From positions 1 to 11,891 of the forward strand of contig CANHUK010000015.1 of NCBI GenBank assembly GCA_947463755.1: DNA of 11,891 bases, read 5' to 3'. Each line of letters begins with the position of its first letter. Position 1 is the first letter of the stretch. The notes under the pieces were generated by a model that saw only the letters and a program-made list of their open reading frames with translations, was not told the DNA's origin and ran no database searches. This DNA comes from Chitinophagaceae bacterium. Its GTDB lineage: Bacteria; Bacteroidota; Bacteroidia; Chitinophagales; Chitinophagaceae. The position numbers were made by a program, and so were the translations under genes. Shown one piece after another: positions 8,183 through 11,891 of the stretch.

Positions 8183-8255
8183 TCCTCCGCAGATTGCATT
8201 TTTCACAGATGGCTGACGGCTTTTTTTGGTAATTTGTCCGCCAAAGCAAGCCATT

Positions 8256-9305
8256 ATGATCAGATCCGTCATCGCAGGCATCGGAATGTATGTTCCAGAA
8301 CAGGTCGTCACCAACCAGGATCTCCTGAAATACATGGATACCAGCGATGCCTGGATCCAGGAACGCACCGGCATCCAGGAACGTCGCTATGCACATCGAA
8401 CGCAGGAGACCACCACCACCATGGCGGTCGAAGCCTCCCGCATCGCCATCGAACGCGCCGGGATCACACCGCAGGACATCGATTTCATCGTGTTTGCAAC
8501 GCTGAGTCCCGACTACTATTTTCCCGGCTGCGGTGTCCTCCTCCAGCGGGCCATGAAGATGCGCGAGATCGGTGCGCTGGACGTCCGCAACCAGTGTAGC
8601 GGATTTGTCTATGCCCTCTCAGTAGCTGATCAGTTCATTCGGACGGGCACCTACAAAAACATCCTGGTCGTAGGCAGTGAGAAGCATTCCTTCGGGCTCG
8701 ATTTCACCACCCGCGGACGCAATGTCAGCGTGATCTTTGGTGATGGCGCGGGTGCGGTCGTACTGCAACCTTCGACGGAAGAGGGGCGCGGAATCCTGAG
8801 CACCCACCTGCACAGCGACGGTGACAGTGCCGAGATCCTGGCCATGTACAATCCCGGCACCCATGCGAACCACTGGAAGGAAGAAAAATATGCAGATTTC
8901 GATGACGCGGAGATCGGACAGATGTTCTTCAGCCACGCGATGATCGACAACGGACAGATCTATCCCTACATGGACGGACCCGCCGTTTTTAAGAAGGCTG
9001 TCATCAAATTCCCGGAAGTGATCATGGAAGCGCTACAAGCGAATAACCTTGGGCCTGCAGATATCAACATGCTCATCCCCCATCAGGCGAACCTGCGGAT
9101 CGCGCAGTTTGTCCAACAAAAGCTGGGACTGGGCGACCATCAGGTGTACAACAACATCCAGCGCTATGGCAATACCACGGCGGCTTCTGTGCCCATCGCC
9201 CTATGCGAGGCCTGGCAGGAAGGGAGGGTCAAACCGGGCGACCTGGTATGCCTGGCGGCCTTTGGCAGCGGGTTCACCTGGGCCAGTGCACTGTTGCGTT
9301 GGTGA
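8256..9305 (+). CDS. fabH: 3-oxoacyl-ACP synthase III (KAS III) family protein
   Basis: Thiolase-fold condensing enzyme; canonical members join acetyl-CoA with malonyl-ACP to start fatty-acid synthesis. The 349 residues contain the full catalytic triad: Cys114 in DVRNQCSGF, His276 in LIPHQANLRI and Asn306 in YGNTTAASVP. Also present are the N-terminal TSDAWIQERTGIQERR (29-44) typical of KAS III and the GDGAGAVVL strand (162-170). It is longer than E. coli FabH (317 residues); much of the extra length seems to lie around 196-240, near the substrate entrance. No plsX, rpmF or acpP neighbours are present, so it may be a second KAS III paralogue and the symbol is provisional. The frame opens at a TTG at 8226, but ATG 8256 matches the family N-terminus (MIRSVIAGIGMYVPE). 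It is followed within nine bases by a strong terminator. Confidence 0.92.
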   Translation: MIRSVIAGIGMYVPEQVVTNQDLLKYMDTSDAWIQERTGIQERRYAHRTQETTTTMAVEASRIAIERAGITPQDIDFIVFATLSPDYYFPGCGVLLQRAMKMREIGALDVRNQCSGFVYALSVADQFIRTGTYKNILVVGSEKHSFGLDFTTRGRNVSVIFGDGAGAVVLQPSTEEGRGILSTHLHSDGDSAEILAMYNPGTHANHWKEEKYADFDDAEIGQMFFSHAMIDNGQIYPYMDGPAVFKKAVIKFPEVIMEALQANNLGPADINMLIPHQANLRIAQFVQQKLGLGDHQVYNNIQRYGNTTAASVPIALCEAWQEGRVKPGDLVCLAAFGSGFTWASALLRW

Positions 9306-9313
9306 ACGGCCCC

Positions 9314-9370
9314 GTAAATAAATATAAAGCCCCTCATCCGGAACAGATGAGGGGCTTTATATTTATTTAC
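9314..9370. terminator. Bidirectional intrinsic terminator between fabH-like gene and korA
   Basis: A perfect 25-bp stem: arms at 9314-9338 and 9346-9370 with the 7-base loop CGGAACA. The core CCCCTCATC/GATGAGGGG is GC-rich and the outer part is AT-rich, supplying a U-tract in either direction. It sits 8 bases after the fabH-like stop and 9 bases after the korA stop, so it serves both convergent genes. Confidence 0.95.
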
Positions 9371-9379
9371 ATGTCCGGA

Positions 9380-11224
9380 TCAGAGATGCTTCCGGAGCTC
9401 AGCTACGAGTTCTGTCTTGGTGATGGGCACACCCTTGATCTTGTTGTACGGGATGGCATCCACGAAGAACTGGTCGCGCACAATGCGGATGAGTTGTCCG
9501 TTGTTGATCTCCGGTACCAATACCTTATCGAAACCTTTCAGGATCTCACCGAGGTTACGGGGGAAGGGGCGGATGTAGCGGAGGTGAGCATGTGATACCG
9601 AATGACCTTCCATTTGCAATTCGGCACAGGCACTCTTGATGGCACCGTAGGTTGATCCCCATCCCAGCACCAGCAACTTGCCGGTGGCTTCACCGCTGTC
9701 GAGTTTCTGCAAGGGAATATGATCCGCGATCCGGTTGACCTTCTCTTCGCGGGTCTTCACCATGTGCTCGTGATTGTCCGGATCATAGCTGACATTGCCG
9801 GTGATGTCTTGCTTCTCCAGACCGCCGATCCTGTGTTCCAGGCCGGGCGTACCGGGGATGGCCCATGGACGTACGAGTTTCTCATCCCGCAGATAGGGTT
9901 TGAGTTTCGTTTCACCTTCATCCAGGCCGGTCTTGAATTTGACTTCGATGGGGGGCAGGTCCTCTGACTTGGGAAATTTCCAGGGTTCGGCGCCATTGGC
10001 GATATAACCGTCGCTGAGGAACATGACCGGGGTCATATGCTGCAGGGCGATCCGGGCGGCTTCGTACACGGCTTCAAAGCAATCGCTCGGTGTCGAGGCA
10101 GAAACGATGGGCATGGGGCACTCACCGTTGCGGCCGTAATAGGCCTGCATCAGGTCGCTCTGCTCCGTTTTGGTGGGGAGGCCTGTGGAAGGTCCTCCTC
10201 GTTGTACGTTGATGATCAGCAGCGGGATCTCCAGCATTACAGCCAGGCCCATGGCTTCACCCTTGAGGGCGATGCCCGGACCAGAGGTAGTGGTGATGGC
10301 CAGGGAGCCACCATAGCTCGCGCCGATGGCAGAGGAAATACCGGCGATCTCGTCTTCGGCCTGGAAGGTACGGACGCCGAAGCTCTTGTATTTGCTGAGG
10401 TCGTGCAGGATATCGGATGCGGGCGTGATCGGATAGGACCCAAGGAACAGCGGGAGGCCGCTCTTCTGTGATGCTGCGATCAGTCCGAAGGAGACCGCCT
10501 GATTTCCCATGATTGAACGATAGGTGCCGGGCTCCATCTTCGCTCGCTCCACCTTGTAGCGTGTGGTGAAGGTTTCGGTGGTATCCCCGAAATTATATCC
10601 GGCCTGCAGGGCCTTGATGTTACTATTCAGGATCTCATCCTTCCGGCCGAATTTCTCCTTGAGGAAGTTGAGCGTGCTGTCCATGTCGCGGTTGTACATC
10701 CAGTAGAGGAACCCGAGGACGAACATGTTCTTGGCGCGGTCCTTCTCCTTGGTACCCAGCGTGATGTCCTTCAAGGCCTCGCGGGTCATCTTGGTGACAT
10801 CCATGCGGGTGACCTGGTAGTTGGCCAGGCTTTCATCCTCCAGGGGGTTCACGCCATCGGGATAGTTGGCAAGGCGGAGGTTCTTGGCGTCGAAACCGTC
10901 GGTATTGGCGATGATCCGGCCGCCTTTCTTGAGGGATTTGAGGTTGGACTTCAGGGCGGCAGCGTTCATGGCGACCAATACGTCGCACTCGTCACCGGGG
11001 GTGAAAACGGGCTTGCTGGAGAACCGAAGCTGGAAGCCGCTCACGCCGGGCAGGGTACCCTGTGGGGCCCTGATCTCCGCCGGGAAGTCCGGGAAGGTTG
11101 CCAGGTCGATGCCCATCATGGCGGTATTGTTGGTGAACTGACTACCGGTCAACTGCATACCGTCGCCCGAATCTCCGGCGAATTTGATGACCACGTCCTG
11201 CAAGACTTCTTCTTTCCTAGCCAT
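9380..11224 (-). CDS. korA: 2-oxoacid:ferredoxin oxidoreductase, fused gamma-alpha subunit (2-oxoglutarate type)
   Basis: Subunit of a thiamine-diphosphate and iron-sulfur enzyme that oxidatively decarboxylates a 2-oxoacid, most likely 2-oxoglutarate, to the acyl-CoA while reducing ferredoxin. The 614 residues are a natural fusion: an N-terminal gamma domain (about 10-200, starting VVIKFAGDSGDGMQLTGSQF) and an alpha pyrimidine-binding domain (from about 235, GNQAVSFGLIAA). Characteristic stretches are GSYPITPASDI (262-272), the conserved QAEDEIAGI (288-296), TTTSGPGIALKGEA (311-324) and NVQRGGPSTGLPTKTEQSDL (339-358), followed by a C-terminal transketolase-like domain ending in LRYIRPFP and VPEINNGQL. 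The TPP- and cluster-binding beta subunit is separate in this family; no korB lies on either side within the window, and a strong terminator follows at once. The start ATG at 11224 fits the family. A consensus promoter lies about 75 bases upstream. Confidence 0.93.
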   Translation of the reverse strand: MARKEEVLQDVVIKFAGDSGDGMQLTGSQFTNNTAMMGIDLATFPDFPAEIRAPQGTLPGVSGFQLRFSSKPVFTPGDECDVLVAMNAAALKSNLKSLKKGGRIIANTDGFDAKNLRLANYPDGVNPLEDESLANYQVTRMDVTKMTREALKDITLGTKEKDRAKNMFVLGFLYWMYNRDMDSTLNFLKEKFGRKDEILNSNIKALQAGYNFGDTTETFTTRYKVERAKMEPGTYRSIMGNQAVSFGLIAASQKSGLPLFLGSYPITPASDILHDLSKYKSFGVRTFQAEDEIAGISSAIGASYGGSLAITTTSGPGIALKGEAMGLAVMLEIPLLIINVQRGGPSTGLPTKTEQSDLMQAYYGRNGECPMPIVSASTPSDCFEAVYEAARIALQHMTPVMFLSDGYIANGAEPWKFPKSEDLPPIEVKFKTGLDEGETKLKPYLRDEKLVRPWAIPGTPGLEHRIGGLEKQDITGNVSYDPDNHEHMVKTREEKVNRIADHIPLQKLDSGEATGKLLVLGWGSTYGAIKSACAELQMEGHSVSHAHLRYIRPFPRNLGEILKGFDKVLVPEINNGQLIRIVRDQFFVDAIPYNKIKGVPITKTELVAELRKHL

Positions 11225-11275
11225 TTTCTGCTGAATTGAGAGGTTGGGTGTCTGGGGTCTGGAAAATCGCCTGCA

Positions 11276-11286
11276 TTTTACGCAAT
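11276..11286. repeat. Direct repeat TTTTACGCAAT (copy in korA leader)
   Basis: TTTTACGCAAT occurs here and again at 11318-11328, 42 bases apart (about four helical turns). On the korA strand it reads ATTGCGTAAAA: one copy sits in the -33 region and this one in the predicted 5' leader. The spacing on one face of the helix would suit a regulator binding two sites. Confidence 0.45.
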
Positions 11287-11300
11287 TATCATGGGAGCAG

Positions 11301-11327
11301 CAAAAGTAGCGGGCTGTTTTTACGCAA
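11301..11327 (-). promoter_or_regulatory. Putative korA promoter
   Basis: On the minus strand TACTTTTG (11308-11301) matches TAnnTTTG exactly. A TTG (11327-11325) lies 16 bases upstream, slightly short of the usual spacing for this phylum. The predicted start is near 11295, giving a leader of about 70 bases. The sequence TTGCGTAAAA, then CCCGCTACTTTTG, is shared with the promoter region of the repeated units at 11434 and 11710. Confidence 0.6.
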
Positions 11328-11433
11328 TCGTATGCCTTTTTACAGGTTCCCGGTCGATCCGAGAGAAAACCTGCCGTTCAATGGGTCTTCGGTTTCGATG
11401 ATCGGTCCAAATACGTCGATGTACGATTTTTAC

Positions 11434-11458
11434 TTACGTAAAATCCCCGCTACTTTTA
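11434..11458 (+). promoter_or_regulatory. Putative promoter of small RNA copy 1
   Basis: TTACGTAAAA (11434-11443), then CCCCGC, then TACTTTTA (11451-11458), which matches TAnnTTTG at all but the last base. TTACGTAA is itself palindromic. A T-rich stretch just before it (11427-11431) may supply the -33 contact. Initiation would be near 11462-11465. The layout closely resembles the korA promoter on the other strand. Confidence 0.55.
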
Positions 11459-11461
11459 CAT

Positions 11462-11582
11462 CACGATAGCGGAAGGATACGAACCCCGCAAAAAAACACG
11501 AAAGATTCCCCACACAGGGACAAGATACAAACTCGGATGGTTTGAGGATCAGGACTGGCAGATGCCGGTCCTGTCTTTTTTT
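11462..11582 (+). ncRNA. Putative small structured RNA, copy 1
   Basis: A predicted transcript of about 120 nt, bounded by a promoter-like box and an intrinsic terminator, with no convincing reading frame. Possible hairpins in order: GCGG/CCGC (11469-11472 with 11486-11489), TCCC/GGGA (11507-11510 with 11517-11520), CAAAC/GTTTG (11528-11532 with 11540-11544) and the terminator stem. All stems are identical in copy 2; differences are limited to the linker at 11490-11496, one hairpin loop and the length of the T-run. Six GGA triplets occur along it, two of them in predicted loops. I do not recognise it as any known RNA family. The 5' end is estimated from the promoter only. Confidence 0.6.
11550..11582 (+). 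terminator. Intrinsic terminator of small RNA copy 1
   Basis: CAGGACTGGC (11550-11559), tetraloop AGAT, GCCGGTCCTG (11564-11573): a 10-bp stem with one G-U pair, followed directly by TC and seven T residues. This is a textbook rho-independent terminator, oriented on the plus strand. Confidence 0.9.
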
Positions 11583-11667
11583 ATACATATCCTGAGATCC
11601 AGTCCTGATAAGGCTTTCCAAACTTAAGTGTGATCTTTTATATCATTAGAAAGGACCTTTCGATCGT
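11583..11667. other. Spacer between the two RNA units
   Basis: 85 bases with no gene. It contains CCAGTCCTGAT (11599-11609), the exact complement of ATCAGGACTGG (11548-11558) in the terminator region of copy 1, and a small palindrome GAAAGG-A-CCTTTC (11649-11661). Otherwise it is AT-rich with no recognisable element. Confidence 0.5.
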
Positions 11668-11709
11668 GTTTCGACGAACGGCCCGCATGCGTCGATGTAC
11701 GATTTCCAC

Positions 11710-11734
11710 TTACGTAAAATCCCCGCTACTTTTA
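11710..11734 (+). promoter_or_regulatory. Putative promoter of small RNA copy 2
   Basis: Identical to copy 1 over TTACGTAAAA (11710-11719) and CCCCGCTACTTTTA (11721-11734). The bases just upstream differ (TTTCCAC instead of TTTTTAC), which alters the possible -33 contact and removes the extended inverted repeat around TTACGTAA, so the two copies could differ in strength. Confidence 0.55.
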
Positions 11735-11737
11735 CAT

Positions 11738-11855
11738 CACGATAGCGGAAGGATACGAACCCCGCGAAATAACACGAAAGATTCCCCACAGGGACAAGAT
11801 ACAAACTCGGATGGTTTGAGGATCAGGACTGGCAGATGCCGGTCCTGTCTTTTTT
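11738..11855 (+). ncRNA. Putative small structured RNA, copy 2
   Basis: Paralogue of the RNA at 11462, about 118 nt. The same four hairpins can form: 11745-11748 with 11762-11765, 11783-11786 with 11791-11794, 11802-11806 with 11814-11818, and the terminator. Relative to copy 1 the linker reads GAAATAA instead of seven A residues, and the second hairpin loop is CACA instead of CACACA. All predicted paired bases are unchanged. The function is unknown. Confidence 0.6.
11824..11855 (+). terminator. Intrinsic terminator of small RNA copy 2
   Basis: Same stem as copy 1 (11824-11833 with 11838-11847, loop AGAT), followed by TC and six T residues. Confidence 0.9.
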
Positions 11856-11891
11856 ATATCTGTTCAATAACAACAAAATTCACCCTTACGA

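Larger units (their letters stand above)
11392..11582 (+). repeat. Long direct repeat, copy 1 (contains promoter, RNA gene and terminator)
   Basis: First of two direct copies. The core 11414-11582 differs from 11690-11855 by four substitutions, one 2-base indel and one T in the final run. Upstream, at 11392-11413, homology continues ungapped but weaker (16 of 22 identical). No transposase, target duplication or terminal inverted repeats were seen. Confidence 0.97.
11668..11855 (+). repeat. Long direct repeat, copy 2
   Basis: Second copy of the unit at 11392, offset by 276 bases (274 after a 2-base deletion in a hairpin loop). It has the same internal order: promoter-like region, RNA and terminator. 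No third copy is visible in the remaining 36 bases. Confidence 0.97.

Noticed and set aside
8169..8228. Terminator between the alpha/beta hydrolase and the ketoacyl synthase
   Set aside because: The imperfect stem around the hydrolase stop codon (GGTTCAGG/CCTGATCC, one mismatch, 3-base loop) has no T-run directly after it, and the T7 run at 8221 has no convincing stem before it.
8230..8236. TAATTTG as a -7 box for the fabH-like gene
   Set aside because: It is one base short of TAnnTTTG and has no properly spaced TTG, so the gene may equally be read from the hydrolase promoter.
11430..11621. 63-codon minus-strand reading frame, and a 77-codon plus-strand frame at 11236-11469, in the repeat region
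   Set aside because: The 2-base difference between the repeat copies would shift the minus-strand frame in the second copy, and neither product resembles a known protein; the hairpin and T-run structure explains the conservation better.
11392..11855. Repeat pair as a CRISPR array or insertion element
   Set aside because: Only two long copies with an 85-base spacer, no short regular repeats, no cas genes, no transposase and no terminal inverted repeats.

Overview
The window looks like the chromosome of a member of the Bacteroidota, most likely of the Chitinophagales/Saprospirales type. The protein families fit this: a FadD15-type acyl-CoA ligase with the Bacteroidota-style GAAACQVRLLRVF segment, a fused gamma-alpha 2-oxoacid:ferredoxin oxidoreductase subunit, and DUF1015 beside serC. 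The promoter-like boxes fit the phylum consensus TAnnTTTG, and Shine-Dalgarno sequences are weak or absent. Base composition is moderately GC-rich in genes and lower between them. I saw no tRNA, rRNA, CRISPR array or insertion sequence. The taxonomic call is an inference.

Layout. Bases 1-1608 hold the C-terminal part of a long-chain acyl-CoA synthetase on the plus strand, ending at a perfect-palindrome terminator (1627-1668) shared with a convergent minus-strand cluster. That cluster reads, in transcription order: a secreted zinc-dependent phospholipase C/S1-P1-like hydrolase (6159-5173), phosphoserine aminotransferase serC (5137-4073), a DUF1015 protein (4027-2795) and an exported TPR protein (2798-1716). 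The last two overlap by an ATGA. A separate DUF502 membrane protein (7014-6340) lies upstream on the same strand. It is divergent from a plus-strand pair: a membrane-anchored alpha/beta hydrolase (7175-8182) and a 349-residue ketoacyl-ACP synthase III (8256-9305). The synthase converges on a 614-residue korA-type subunit (11224-9380), and a perfect 25-bp stem terminator (9314-9370) sits almost exactly midway between the two stop codons.

The most interesting part is the gene-free end, 11225-11891. It contains two direct copies, 276 bp apart, of a unit of about 170 bp. Each copy has a promoter-like region, a stretch of about 120 nt that can fold into small hairpins, and a classic intrinsic terminator with a T-run. 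I read these as two tandem copies of an undescribed small RNA gene. The few differences between copies fall in the upstream spacer, a linker, one hairpin loop and the length of the T-run, never in a predicted stem. Their promoter region shares an unusual motif (TTRCGTAAAA, then CCCGCTACTTTT) with the oppositely oriented korA promoter, which suggests common regulation of korA and the RNAs.

Functionally the window is mostly housekeeping metabolism: fatty-acid activation and synthesis, serine biosynthesis and ferredoxin-linked 2-oxoacid oxidation. Three further proteins of poorly known function (DUF1015, DUF502, TPR) and two hydrolases accompany these. The usual partner korB is not next to korA within this window.
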